From the NCBI GenBank assembly GCA_023614405.1, contig CM042694.1, positions 351,372,010 through 351,436,009 on the forward strand: 64,000 bases of DNA. The letters run 5' to 3'. The translations under genes were made by a program, and so were the position numbers. The stretch comes from Avena insularis (Eukaryota; Streptophyta; Magnoliopsida; Poales; Poaceae). The notes under the pieces were generated by a model. The model worked only from the letters and a program-made list of their open reading frames with translations, was not told the DNA's origin and ran no database searches. This document shows positions 11,034 through 22,557 of this stretch, one piece after another; position 1 is the first letter of the stretch, and every line of letters begins with the position of its first letter.

Positions 11034-11871
11034 TAACTATCTACACATATTGAGAATACATCCTACTATGCTATGAATGGATGTGGTGACATGCTGATGG
11101 TTCTAGAACATGGTGGAGTTTGCTCTAGAGGTACTATTCAACATGAATCTAGCTGCTATGAACCATTGGATCTAACAGCCCAACATATTTTTTGTATGAA
11201 ATTTGATTTAACAAACATTAAGTTGTTACTAACAATAGTTTTGTTAGAGAAAAATGCATACTTGAAGTCTATTAATAATAACTATCTACACATAATGAGA
11301 ATATAACCTACTGTGCTATGAAATTTTGGGGGTGGTGACATGATGGTTCTAGAACATGGCGGAGTTTGCTCTAGGCCAGTACTATTCAACATGAATCAAG
11401 CTACTCTGAACCATTGGATCTAACATCCCAATGGTCAGGATTGGTGCTATGGATCTAATTCATTCAAAACGGCTCCACTATCTTACCACTATATAGTGTA
11501 CGAATAACTTTGAATATTGACCGTTGGATCGAGACTCGTGAATCCGAATATTTCTAGCCATTGGATCTTCTTTTCCATTCTAGCATCTAGAAGATTCTAT
11601 TGATAGTCTTGAACACAATGAATGCACTATGCATAAACCTCTCAAAACACACTTCTCCACTATACTAGAATCTTCTCCCTCATTTCTCTAGACCATGTTA
11701 CCAAAAATTTCAAGTGTTAGATAGCTAATAATCTTTGACTTCTACACATGATGATACAAAGTAGAAGAACCAAATATACACCCATACTTTATAGATGTTG
11801 ATCAAATTTATATTTTTTCCACTTTACCTATTATAATTTTATATAGTGATGATATGTCAGACGTCTATTAT

Positions 11872-11907
11872 CTGAGCCTCACATGCAGGGCACGTGCAGC
11901 TTACTAG
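11872..11907 (+). mobile_element. Helitron-like 3' terminus (plus orientation)
   Basis: Hairpin-forming ATGCAGGGCACGTGC followed by AGCTTACTAG and T. It is the plus-strand counterpart of the ends at 1357 and 9150. The start of the element is not resolved. Confidence 0.4.
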
Positions 11908-12725
11908 TAGCAGTAGAGAGAATACAACCTACTGTGCTATGGAATTTTGGGGGTGGTGACATGATGGTTCTAGAACATGCTGGAGTTTTCTCTAGGTACT
12001 ATTCAACACGAATCCAGCTACTTTAAACCATTAAATCTAACAGCTCAATGGTCAGAATTGGTGTTATGGATCCAATTTAAAAATGCTCTATTCTTATCTT
12101 ATCTTATCTTACCACTATATAGTGTACAAATAACTTTGAATATTGACCGTTGGATCAAGACTCGCCCTAGACGTTGGATCTTCTTTTCTAGACGTTGGAT
12201 CTTCTTTTCCATTCTAGCATCTAGAAGATTTTATTTTTTTGAACGGTCTAGAATATTCTATTGATAGTCTTCATCACAATGAAACTATGCACAAAACTCA
12301 AAACACACTTCTCCATCATTCTAGAGTCCTCTCCCTAGCTCGTTTCTCTAGACCATGTGTTACCAAAAATTTCATGTTTTAGTAGATACCTAATAATCAT
12401 TGACTTCTACATGATCTTACCACTATATAATGTACGGACAACTTTGAATATTGACCGTTGGATCAAGACTAGCAAATCCCAACATTTCCAGACGTTGGAT
12501 CTTCTTTTCCATTCTATCATCTAGAAGATTCTATTGATAGTATTCATCACAATGAACGCTATGCACAAAACTCAAAACACACTTCTCCATCATTCTAGAA
12601 TCTTATCCCTCATTTCTCTAGACCATGTTACCAAAATTTTAAAGTTTTAGATAGCTAATAATCGTTGAATTCTACATGATATCCAAAGTACAAGAACGAA
12701 ATATACACCTTAGAATATTATTCTA

Positions 12726-12848
12726 CTCCCTCCGATCCAAATTATTGTTCTCATATTTGTCTAGATTTAGTTGTATCTAGTCATGTTTTAGTGCTAGATA
12801 CATCCGAATCTAGACAAATATAAGAACAATAATTTGAATCAAAGGGAG
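12726..12848. mobile_element. Stowaway MITE, 123 bp
   Basis: Starts CTCCCTCCGATCCAAATTAT and ends with AATTTGAATCAAAGGGAG, flanked by TA at 12724-12725 and 12849-12850. The inner arms (TTGTCTAGATTTAG and its partner) are inverted too. Non-coding. Confidence 0.92.
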
Positions 12849-13352
12849 TAGAATGACAAAGTAGTGTTTTTTGAGGTTTGTGCATTGCATTCATTGTGCT
12901 AAAGTTGTACTATCCATAATATATTCTAGTAGAGATGCTAGCTAGTAGAACGGAAAAGAAGATCCAACGACTAGCAATGTCGGGATTCACGAGTCTTGAT
13001 CCAACGATCAATATATTTGAAGTTATTTATACACTGTATAGTGGTAAGATAAGATAAGATAAGATAAACAATAGTATTTTCTAGAGATGATGCTACAATG
13101 GAAAAGTAGATCCAAGGGCTAGTAATGTTGGGATTCACGAGTTTTGATCCAACCGATCAATATTAAAGTTATTCGCAAAAAATATAGTGGTAATATATGA
13201 TAAGAAAGACTATCAATTGTATCTACTAGATGCCAGAATGGAAAAGAAGATCCAACCGGTTGGCAATGTTGGGATTCACGAGTCTTGATCCAATGGTCAA
13301 AATTCTAAGTTATTCGTACACTATAGTGGGTAAAATAATGTACTATCCATAG

Positions 13353-13842
13353 TGACGAGGGTTTAACTCATCAATGCCCATTGTTATGGACTTGGGTTTT
13401 GGAGAAGGAGGGAGCACTGGAGACATCTATCGGCTAGCAAACAAGCACACAGAGGACTCGAAGATTTGCCCAGGTTCAGGTCTCGCAGAGGTCCCTACTC
13501 CTGCTTGTCTGCTCGTGGAATTATCAAAGGAATCGAGGATTACAATGGTGCGCAGATGCAATCTGGCGAGGGTTGTGGAAACTAGGGTTGCATGTGTCCT
13601 CCTCCCTGCCCCCTCCTAGCCTTTATATAGATAGGCTAGGTCTCGGGTAGCTGGTCGAGTCGGTTCTGAGTTAGGGTTTTCCCCTTTGAACTTTCTATCT
13701 TTAGCTTCTTCTTGTTCTTTAAGCAATCGAGAGTCCGTAGGTTACTCGAGTTCTACATTTGGGCCTTGGCGACACCGTGGGCTTCTATTGTATTCAGGCC
13801 GTATATACCAAGCTCGAGTACCTGTAGGGTATACCCATGTCA
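13353..13842 (-). repeat. Outer X 3' LTR (490 bp)
   Basis: Top-strand ends are TGACGAGGGTTTAA and TATACCCATGTCA. Being TG...CA on both strands, it is a standard LTR. It pairs with 48136-48625. Confidence 0.95.
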
Positions 13843-13856
13843 GTAGCCCCCGAGTG
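13843..13856 (-). other. Outer X polypurine tract
   Basis: Minus strand reads CTCGGGGGCTAC directly before the 3' LTR. The same arrangement occurs in the inner copy at 18303-18316. Confidence 0.75.
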
Positions 13857-14683
13857 TCCAGTGGAATCGCAGATTCGACTGGAGACTTTATGAATCTTTT
13901 CAAGTGCATGACTAAGTATGTTTTTCGACTGCTCTATTTGTGTCATAGGGATTGTTGATGTGCGTGCCTGATTTAACCGATGTATCGGTATCAGTTAACT
14001 ACCTTAGGGTAAAACAACGACATCTACTTGAACTCGAGTCCCCGGACTCGAATCCGGAAAAGTGCTGGTGTAATTCGACTCAGGCCGCGGAGGTCTTACA
14101 GGAGTCGAATTCCAGTATATGGGTCTGAGCACTCGACGCATCCGTCAAGGCATGTTCATCGTACCTGTTGGCACGGATATATTTCTGGTAGTGCGCAGAA
14201 AATGCGTTGTCAGGCCTTATTCAAGTCTTATTTTCACACTGCAAGCGCGACATCCGAATTTTGTCATCGCGGATATGATTCGGGTGACCCAGGAGACGTA
14301 ATCTCTTTGTAGGGCAATGTCATGAGGCAGTGTCGCCATAAGCTTCGAGTGTGGATGTCATCAACACACAATATGATGTACAAATAATCATTAGGTGCGC
14401 GACCAGCACTCCCTATGGGAGTAGCCCCAGAGTGCCTGGTTGAGTCGAAGACTCAGGCAGGGACTAAAGAACTTTTGCGACTGATGTCGTCTTTTGTTTG
14501 CTTGTTTCAGTCGAATTTGCTTTCGGCGCTCCCTATGGGAGTAACTCATGTCCATAGTCGAATTGTACTTCGAGTGGTTGGGTTTGCTTTGATTGTCCAT
14601 GTTCCTGTAAAAAAGAAGAAGAAAAATCGTAGGGTGCGCGACCAGCGCTCCCTATGGGAGTAGCCCCCGAGTGCTTGGTGGAG
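13857..14683 (-). repeat. Outer X 3' untranslated region with GTAGCCCC repeats, left part
   Basis: Non-coding. It carries repeats of a unit with GACCAGCGCTCCCTATGGGA then GTAGCCCCCGAGTGC (near 14401 and 14637), like the inner X copy. It stops at 14683 where Y inserted; the last five bases are the TGGAG target duplication. It resumes at 37024. Confidence 0.75.
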
Positions 14684-16074
14684 TGATACGTCCAAAACGT
14701 ATCTACTTTCCCGAACACTTTTGCTATTGTTTATCCTCTAAACTTATGTGATTTGGATGCAACTAACACGGACTCATGCTGTTTTCAGCAGAATTGCCCT
14801 GGTGTCTACTTTTTGTGCAGAAAATCAACTATCAGGAAAAATCCCGGAAAATATGCCGAAAATCCTATTTCACCAGAAGACTCCAGGAGCCAGAATACGA
14901 GACGGAGGGGGCTGGGCCCAGGCCACACCACCTGGCCGCGCGGGCAAGCCCAGGCCACGCCAGGGGGTGGTCTGGTCACCCCAGACTCCCCCTTGGTCTC
15001 CCTCTTCGCCTATAAGTTGCCTACTGACCTAAAAACTGAGGGGGGTTCGACGTTTTTCCAAAAGGAGTTCCACTCTGCCGCCACCACTAGATTCAACGAA
15101 ACAGCAGCAGAAACTCCGTTCAGCACCCTGCCGGGACAGGGAATTGGAGGAGATCATCGCCATCATAATCACCATTGCTTCTCCATCGACCATCCATGTT
15201 TCCCCCATCTATGAGTGAGTAATCCCCCGCTGTAGGCTATGGGGATGGTAGGGATTGGATGAGATCGTTCATGTAATGGCATCAGATTGTTAGGGCATGG
15301 TGCCTAGTATCTTTTATTAGTACTTTATGACTTTGTTGTCACTTGTTATGCTTAATGCTTGTCACTAGGCCCTGAGTGCCATGATTTCATATCTGAGCAT
15401 GTTATTGATTCATTATGATAGTATTGTTTATGGTCTTATCTGCAAGTTGTATACACACGTTGTTGTCCGGAACCAATGGCCCCAAAGTGACAGAAATCAG
15501 GATAACCGGAGGGAATGGCTTTGATGCGAGGATCACATGTGTTCATGGAGTGTTAATGCTTTGCTCCGGTGCTCTATCAAAAGGAGCAGCTTAATTGCCA
15601 GTAGTTCCCTTGAGGCCCCGTTGCAAACGGGCTGGCAGGACAAAAGATGTTGTGCAAGTTCTCATTGCGAGCACGTATGACTATATATGGAACACATGCC
15701 TAGGATTATCTAGTACTTGGATGCTTTATCTTATTTATCTGCAATTGCCCTATGTTCTGATTTCTATGTGAATTATCTTGTCCATGCAACGCCCGTCCAT
15801 CCATCCCCATGCCTACACTTTTCGAATCCTCATTTCTTTGCTATTGTTACTGCTGTCTTTACTTTACTACTGCTGCTACTTTACTGTTCCTACTACAAAA
15901 CTGTTGCTACTGATAAACTGTTGTGAGCAAGATTGTTTCTAGGTGCAGCTGAATTGACAACTCAGTTGTTAAGGCTTATAAATATTCTTTGGCTCCCCTT
16001 GTGTCGAATCAACAAATTGGGTTTCACTTCTCTCGAAAATATTGCGATACACCCCCTATACTTGTGGGTCATCA
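14684..16074 (+). repeat. Family Y 5' LTR (1391 bp)
   Basis: Starts TGATACGTCCAAAACGTATC and ends CTTGTGGGTCATCA. It pairs with 35659-37023 with scattered substitutions and several small indels clustered in a GC-rich part around 14900-15010. Short reading frames inside it are shared by both LTRs only in part and are not genes. Confidence 0.95.
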
Positions 16075-16085
16075 AGACTATTTTC

Positions 16086-16103
16086 TGGCGCCGTTGCCGG
16101 GGA
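16086..16103 (+). other. Family Y primer-binding site, tRNA-Asp type
   Basis: TGGCGCCGTTGCCGGGGA lies 11 bases after the 5' LTR. It is complementary to the 3' end of plant tRNA-Asp, the primer typical of Athila-type elements. Confidence 0.88.
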
Positions 16104-16163
16104 GCATAGCTTTATTTATCAAGTTCACTTGGATTCTTATTGTTCGCTGTTATCCATCCATCA

Positions 16164-17814
16164 TGGGTAAGTCTCGTGATGACAAGGTTCCTATTTTACC
16201 ATCCACTACAAGAAGAGGTATGGTTCTGAACACCTCTATTGCTCTTGATTCACCATATGTTATGGGTAAGCTCGTTACACCACCACATACACATGCTACA
16301 CACACTGCTACTACTGCTGAATCTGAAACTTCTGATGCTTATGATGCTGCTTCTACTGTGCTTGATAAGAGTGGTTCATTAGGTCCTTTCCTAGATGCTA
16401 TGATTGTTAGAACTATAGCTAGAAATACTGAAACTCCTAATGAAGACACTACTACACCTGTTAGTTCACCTGAGTCTAGTGAGAGTTATGATATTGAAGA
16501 TGGTTATGTTGAGATGACCGATGAATTTATCAAAGAATGTAAAAACACCCATGATAGGAGCGCTGCTAAGAGTCTCCTTGAGAGGCGTACTATTAAACCC
16601 AAATTATCTCCTATTGCTAAATTTGCTGCCTCACCCATAAACATTATAGATAAAGATTATTATTTCTCTCTCAATCTATCTTACATAGCTATTGTTGAGA
16701 AAGAACCTTTTTGTGGGACTAAGAATGGAAGTGCGGTAGCACATATGAATGAACTTTCTACCATGAGTGGCTTGTTTTCTGATGATATTAAGATGCGTAC
16801 TTACTTCGTTGCTAAGATTTTCCCCTTTTCACTGAAAGGAGAAGCTAAAACTTGGTTTAGTAATTTACCTCCTGGATCTATTGATAGCCCTGATTGCTTG
16901 ATTAGTACCTTCCTGCAGAAATATTTTCCTCCAAGTGCTAGACATGCTATTTTGCAGGAACTTTTTGATTTTAAATAGGGAGAAAAAGAGGTATTGCCCG
17001 AATCTTGGGCAAGGTTTTGTGCTTTGATTCATGCAATTTGGAAGTCCATTACCTAAGAATGAACTTCTTGATATATTTTATAATGGACTAACCGAAGAAT
17101 CTAGGACATACCTAGATAGTTGTGCTGATTGTGTTTTTAGGAATAGGACTCCTAAGGAAGCTAAGGAATTAATGGATAAAATAAGTAAGAACTATGAAGA
17201 TTGGAATCCTCCTAAACAAGCTATACCTGAAGTAATTGTACCTGAACCTACTATTCCGGTGCCTATTCCAACATCAAAGAAGAGGGGAGTTATTGAATTA
17301 AATGATGAAGTGATGAAGGAAGCTAATAAATGTCTTAAGGAGAAGGGAATTAAAGCTGCAGATGTCAAGAATTTACCTCCTATAGAAGAATTATGTAAGC
17401 CTATTCCCTACTCACCCACTATTGAGGTACACTCTCTCCAACACTTTGATGAAGGTGATATCCCTTACTCTAAACCTCCTGATCAATGCTTAGAAGAATT
17501 CGACATCTTCATTGTTAAGCAAGATAATTTTAATAAAAGGGTGCAAAATCATCTAATGGAAAACACTAGAGCTATTGTTGAGTTGAAAGATATTGTGAAA
17601 AGAACCTCTAATGATGTTAAAATGATTGTTAAACACTTTCAAATGGTTCAAACTCAAATAGATCAACTCATTAAAGTACAAAAAGACTTGCTAGTTAATG
17701 CTGCTAAAGAAAAACATGCTTATGAAATTAGAACTAGAAGTGGAGCTGCTACCCAGGATCCTCTATATCCCGAGGGGCATCCCAAAAGAATTGAGCAGGA
17801 TTCTCAACAAGTTG
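16164..17814 (+). pseudogene. Family Y gag, broken
   Basis: The likely start is the ATG at 16164 (MGKSRDDKVPILPST), just after the primer-binding site; the longer open frame upstream is LTR. The first part runs to an amber stop at 16976-16978. It contains the capsid-like stretch with FPFSLKGEAKTWFSNLPPGS, the retrotransposon gag signature. The second part resumes at about 17031 in another frame (frameshift in the 16980-17030 region), including an acidic, proline-rich stretch and a helical segment with ELKDIVKRTSNDVKMIVKHF. The gene is cut at 17814 by the inner X insertion, whose LTR adds five foreign codons and a stop. The remainder continues at 30400. The product would be the particle protein that packages the element RNA. 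Confidence 0.85.
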
Positions 17815-18302
17815 TGACGAGGGTTTAACTGGTCAATGCCCATTGTTATGGACTTGGGTTTTGGAGAAGGAGGGAGCGCTGGAGACATCTATCGGCTAGC
17901 AAACAAGCACACAAGGGACAAAGGATTTACCCAGGTTCAGGCCTCGTAGAGGTCCCTACTCCTGCTTGTCTGCTCGTGGAATTATCGAGGGATTCGAAAG
18001 TTACAATGGTGCGCAGATGTAATCTGGCGAGGGTTGTGGAAACTAGGGTTGTGTGTGTCCTTCTCGCCGCCCCCTCCTAGACTTTATATAGATATGCTAG
18101 GTCTCGGGTAGCAGGTCGAGTTGGTTACAAGTTAGGGTATTCCCTTTAATCTTTCTATCTTTAGCTTCTTCTTGTTCTTCAAGCAATCGAGAGTCCGTAG
18201 GTTACTCCAGTCCCTCCATCCGGGCCTTGGCGACACTGTGGGCCTGTATGTATTTGGACCATAGATAGCAAGCTCGAGTACCTGTAGGGTATACCCATGT
18301 CA
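17815..18302 (-). repeat. Inner X 3' LTR (488 bp)
   Basis: Top-strand ends are TGACGAGGGTTTAA and TATACCCATGTCA. It pairs with 29907-30394. Confidence 0.95.
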
Positions 18303-18316
18303 GTAGCCCCCGAGTG
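18303..18316 (-). other. Inner X polypurine tract
   Basis: Minus strand CACTCGGGGGCTAC abuts the 3' LTR and would prime plus-strand DNA synthesis. Confidence 0.78.
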
Positions 18317-19440
18317 TCCAGTGGAATCGTAGATTCAAGTGGGGACTTTTTGAAGCCTTCGAGTGCCTAAATGAGTACATTTCGATTGCTTTTATTTGTG
18401 TCATAGGGATTGTTGATATACGTGCCTGATATCACCGAAGTATCAGTATCAGTTAACCACCTTAGGGTGAAACAACACAATCTACTCAAATTCGAGTCCC
18501 CGGACTCGAATCTGGAAAAGTGCTGGTGTAATTCAACTCAGGCCGCGGAGGTCTTACAGGAGTCGAATTCCAGTTATATGGGTGTGAGCACTCGACGTGT
18601 CCGTCCAGGCATGTTCATCGTGCATGTAGGCACGGATACATTTCTGGTAGTGCGCAGTTAAATGCGTTGCCAGGCCTTATTCAGGTCTTACCTTCACGCC
18701 GTAAGCGGGGCATCCGAATTTTATCATCGCGGAGACTATTCGGGTGTCCCAGGAGACGTAGTCTCTTTGTAGGGAAAGTTTGTGAGGCGGTGTCGCCAAG
18801 AGTTGCGAGTGCGGATGTTATCAACACACAGTTCTTGTATAAATAATCATAGGGTGCGCGACCAGCGCTCCCTATGGGAGTAGCCCCCGAGTGCCTAGTT
18901 GAGTCGAAGACTCAGGCAGGGACTAAAGAACTTTTGCGACTGCTGTCGTATTTTTGCTTACTTGTTTCAGTCGAAGACTCAGGCAGGGACTAAAGAATTT
19001 TTGCAACTGCTGTCGTCTTTTGCTTGTTTGTTTTTCAGTCGAATTTGTTTCCGGTGCTCCCTATGGGAGTAACCCATGTCCATAATCGAATTGTTGCTTC
19101 GAGTGGTTGGGTTTGCTTTGTGATTGTCCACGTTCCTGCAGCAAGGAAAGAAAAAGTCGTAGGGTGCGCGGCTAGCGCTCCCTATGGGAGTAGCCCGCGA
19201 GTGCTTGGTGGAGTCGAAGACTCCAGCAAGGACTAAAGTAGTCGAAGTTTTCTGCTGTGTAGCTTTGATGACGTTAGTGCTGACACTTGTATGACCTCAG
19301 TTGCTCGCGTGAGCGAGTTTTACGGGACGTGACGAGCGGTGGGTCCCACTTTCTAACTTTGATTTGACTGGGCGTGCGTAATCTTATTTTTAACTGCGCC
19401 TCCTCGATTTCCGCGCGTAGTGGTAGAAGTGGGGGGACGG
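18317..19440 (-). repeat. Inner X 3' untranslated region with PPT-like repeats
   Basis: Non-coding, with imperfect repeats of a roughly 100-base unit. The unit contains GACCAGCGCTCCCTATGGGA, GTAGCCCCCGAGTGC and GTCGAAGACTCAGGCAGGGA; copies start near 18852 and 19161, with partial copies near 18968 and 19050. On the minus strand each unit carries CTCGGGGGCTAC, the same phrase as the true polypurine tract. Tandem repeats at this position are a known habit of Tat-lineage elements. Confidence 0.75.
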
Positions 19441-19698
19441 TTCGTGCTTCCTCTTCTCCACGTGTCCACGCGACGCGTGCCACGTGTCCAATAGGGTTTT
19501 TGTCAGCCATTAGATTGCATCTCCCAGGGGTTAAGTAGCAGTGCTGCGACGGTTATTTTCCATCTGCGCTCTTTCTTCCTTGCTGCCATCGCCATTGCTG
19601 CTGTTCTTCTGCTTTTCCCTGCGCTCATCTCCTCCATGGCGCTGGAGCACCTTCGCTCGTTTCCAAGCTACTTTCTGCGCTCTCATCGCCACCGCGCA
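19441..19698 (+). promoter_or_regulatory. Candidate promoter and leader of inner X antisense gene
   Basis: Two CCACGTGTCC motifs (19458-19467 and 19480-19489) have the G-box/ABRE core CACGTG. They sit upstream of a CT-rich, GC-rising leader that ends at the ATG at 19699. The outer copy keeps one intact G-box (37274-37281) and a damaged second one. The TATA position is unclear; promoter activity is an inference from position and motif. Confidence 0.4.
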
Positions 19699-22493
19699 AT
19701 GGGGAAAAAGAAAGGAGGTGTTGCCGCTGATTTCGCGACCACCGTCGCCGCGACGAAGAAGAAGGGTGGCTCTGCTGCTGCGGGCACCAGCGCCGCCGCC
19801 GGCGTGAAGAAGAAGGTCGCGGGCACCCGCGTGACAAATGGTGCATGGCGCCCTTCCATCATAAAGGCATCGGATCTCCGTCTTCTTCGCCAGGATGGAG
19901 TTATTTCTGCGGCAGTCGCCGATGCGCGCGTCCCCAGCAGTGCGACCATTCCTACTCCTCCCGCTGATTTTCGAGTGATGTTTCTCGCATTCGTCATTCG
20001 AGGTCTCTCCTTGCCTCTCTACCCCTTTCTTAGGGGTCTTCTTTGCTTCTACGGGCTCCAGCTCCATCAGCTGTCCCCAAATTCGATTCTCCACATCACC
20101 TGCTTCATCACCCTTTGCGAGTGCTGGCTCGGAATCGAGCCACACTTTGGTCTTTTCAAGCGCTTGTTTAAATTGAAGCGTCAGTCCGCATTTGGCTCTT
20201 TAGTTTATGACGTAGGTGGTTGCGGCATCCATGTCGACTCATCCGCCACCTACTTCAACATCAAGCTTACCAAGTTTGTCCAGGGATGGAGGGACAAATC
20301 GTTCTATGTCCGTGATCAGAAGGCCAAAGATGAGCACTTTGGACTCGCGCCCTTTGATCCGGCGACTCCCTGCAAGAAGATGCGTTCTTGGAAGAACGTA
20401 GTTATGCCTGGCGAACTCACGGAGACGGACATGCTGTATCAGCGCGTCTGCGACCTCGAAAGTCGCATAAGCGCAGAAGAGGGAGGTTGCGCTCTTATCA
20501 GAACTTGGCTGCGCCGTCGCGTCCAGCCTCTCCGCGATGTTTCAATGGAGTGGCGGTGATGATGCCACTCGCGTGTCTGCCGATGGCATGTCCGCGAGTG
20601 AGGTGGATAAGAGGATTCGACTGGTCACGAAGTGCACTGTCAAGGATGTACTTCCGAGTGAACCAGTTGTTCCTCCTTTTGATGCTTTGAATCCTCCTTC
20701 TGAGGTATAGTTGTGCTACGCAGTAGCTTATTTTCATGATTGCGTTTCTGTTTGCTTACTTGCTCTGTTTGTATGCAGGATTGGGCGGTGTCGCCTTGTA
20801 TGCCTCCTCTCCCTAAGGGGATTATTCCTCGTGAAGCTTTGGAAGAGGAGGAGTCTGAGTCGACTGTCCCTTCTGATGTGGAAGAGGAAGCCCCGAGTCC
20901 GAGAGCCCGGATACTCGCAAGCGTTCGCGTAGCGAGGACTCCAACGGGTCGACTCCTTCGACTCCAGGAGACATGGCTGTTGGCGTGGAGTCGACAATTC
21001 TGGCCATTCCTGTGAGGGCTGTGGCACCATCTTCTCGCAAGAAGATGCGATTGCCGAAGGATCCTTTGTCGGAATCGGCAGCGGCCACGTTTGATCTTGA
21101 CAACTTTAACTGGTAAGTTTGCTAGGTCATTCATTCTTTTCTGTTTTTCTTCTTGTTGGTTTTGCCCTTTCCTCAATGTGGATTTGATCTTGTAGTCAAG
21201 AGGCGTCGTCATCTTCTGGCGACGTCGAGTTTTTGAAAGAATCAGGAGTCGCGACCTCAAGGGCCATCTTCCCCTCCGGCCGCGGCCCATTCCGGGCACA
21301 ACTCTTCGAGCTCTCCTCACGTAGGGGAACATCGAATGGTTGCTCGGATGACCGTTCAGCAATCTTCTTCGGAGTCACTGGAGGATCATGTCAGTATATC
21401 TTTCCTTCTTTTAGTATGGCAGTCAATGCTCTCTGTTGCTCTCTTTGATTCCTTGTTTGTGCGACAGCTCCTTGTAAAGGCAGCCGCGCAAGTGGCGGAG
21501 CAAGTGATGGCAATGGGCCGCCAGCATGCAATGCTGGAGTCGCGTTACCGCGTCGTCGAAAGTGAGTGTTCGACACTTATTCTTTTTTGTCCACTTGTTT
21601 TTTTTGGTATAGTCGACTGATAGTCAGCTTTTGGTTGCCATGTAGCTGAGCATAATGCTTTACTGCGCAACGTTGCCACCTTGGAAAAGACGTTAGCCGC
21701 AACTGTGAAGGGATGCGACAAGGCAATCGTGGCTCGTAATGATGCATAGAAGTGCAAAGAGGATCTACATGCCTCCTTTGTGGCTAGGGAAAAGTTGTTC
21801 GAAGAGCAACAGTTCTCAGTCGCCAAGGCCCTCTCAGGTACCTTTGCCGGTAGATATTTTATTGTTGTTCTTCTCTGCATCTGTAGTTTTGCCGGTGGCG
21901 CTAGAGATTTCATCCACGTGTGGGTTTTCTGTGCAGATGCTGGCGATTTGAGCTTTGAATCGCAGGCCCTTTGTCGTGATGACGCTCTAGCGGACGCGGT
22001 GTCTGCAGTCGAGGACCGTAGCGCCGCTGTCCAAAATACGTTGTCCAAGGCCAATGTCACCCTTAGTCGCCTCCGGGAGGAGTTGATGCCGAAGGCGGAG
22101 ATGGTCGACAATGTGGACGAGCTGGTGGAGTCACTCGCCAGGGGTGTGCCTGCCACATACAAGAACTCCCTCCGCGCGGCCGGCGCGACCATGTCACTTG
22201 CCATGGTGCAAGCCCACGGAGTCAAGATAGATCCCTCTGCGGTGTCGAAGATGATGCCTGTTGGCGCGGATGGTCAGCAGGTAGTATTCGCTCCCTTTGC
22301 GACTGCCTGTGCCAAATATGGCCATTCCTTGATAAATACCTTTGCCAAGTATTCGGAGGAGCTCCAACGTGCTAAGAAGGTCGTGAAGGCTTCGGCCTCA
22401 GGAGCTGGCGGAAAGTCAGTGGCGTCTGATACTGCCACGGACTTGATGAAGCCCCCGAAGCCGTCAAAGTCAAAGAAGCCAGCTGCTCCGTAG
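19699..22493 (+). pseudogene. Inner X antisense gene, six exons, plant 'gypsy-type transposon' family
   Basis: Exons 19699-20704, 20779-21112, 21196-21389, 21468-21561, 21646-21837 and 21937-22493, each bounded by GT...AG introns of about 74-99 bases. The start MGKKKGG precedes a Lys/Ala-rich tail. Then comes the conserved core with FLRGLLCFYGLQLHQLSPNS, the hallmark of the plant protein family Pfam calls 'putative gypsy type transposon' (PF04195). Exon 2 is acidic, exons 4-5 form a coiled-coil-like Ala/Glu/Lys/Arg region, and the C-terminus is basic (KPSKSKKPAAP). It lies on the strand opposite gag-pol. Damage: about 14 bases lost in exon 1, frameshifts in exons 2 and 3, and an amber codon at 21747-21749 in exon 5. 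The function of the family is unknown. Confidence 0.75.
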
Positions 22494-22557
22494 TTAGTTT
22501 TTTGTAGTTAGTCGCAATGGTACGTTGTACTCATGATGTTGATGCTGCTTCGTGTAG

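Larger units (their letters stand above)
1..13352. repeat. AT-rich mosaic of short interspersed repeats, Helitron-like
   Basis: About 13 kb with no intact gene, built from a few short repeat families that recur in both orientations. One family carries ACCACTATATAGTG followed by GACCGTTGGATCAAGACTCG and then TAGCATCTAGAAGATTCTAT; copies lie near 229, 467, 10077, 11484 and 12110, with inverted copies near 1660-1800, 9420-9560 and 12960-13040. A second family carries CATGGTGGAGTTTTCTCT and a later phrase around CCATTGGATCTAACAGCCCA; copies lie near 9940, 11110, 11350 and 11975, with inverted copies near 9610 and 10350. CTAG-ended hairpin termini and TCTCTACTACT-type starts recur, which is the signature of non-autonomous Helitrons. 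None of the short reading frames here is supported as a gene. Borders of individual copies are mostly unresolved. The same repeats continue at 48626-49474, beyond the retrotransposon nest. Confidence 0.7.

Noticed and set aside
16086..16103. Possible tRNA gene at the tRNA-like sequences after LTRs
   Set aside because: Only the short tRNA-complementary primer site is present; no cloverleaf or internal promoter boxes.
15989..16163. Upstream extension of Y gag to 15989
   Set aside because: It would start in the LTR and cross the primer-binding site. Unlike X there is no second copy supporting this, and a good ATG lies at 16164.
18852..19230. Regularly repeated units, considered as a CRISPR-like array
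   Set aside because: The units are long, imperfect and few, and belong to a plant retrotransposon untranslated region.
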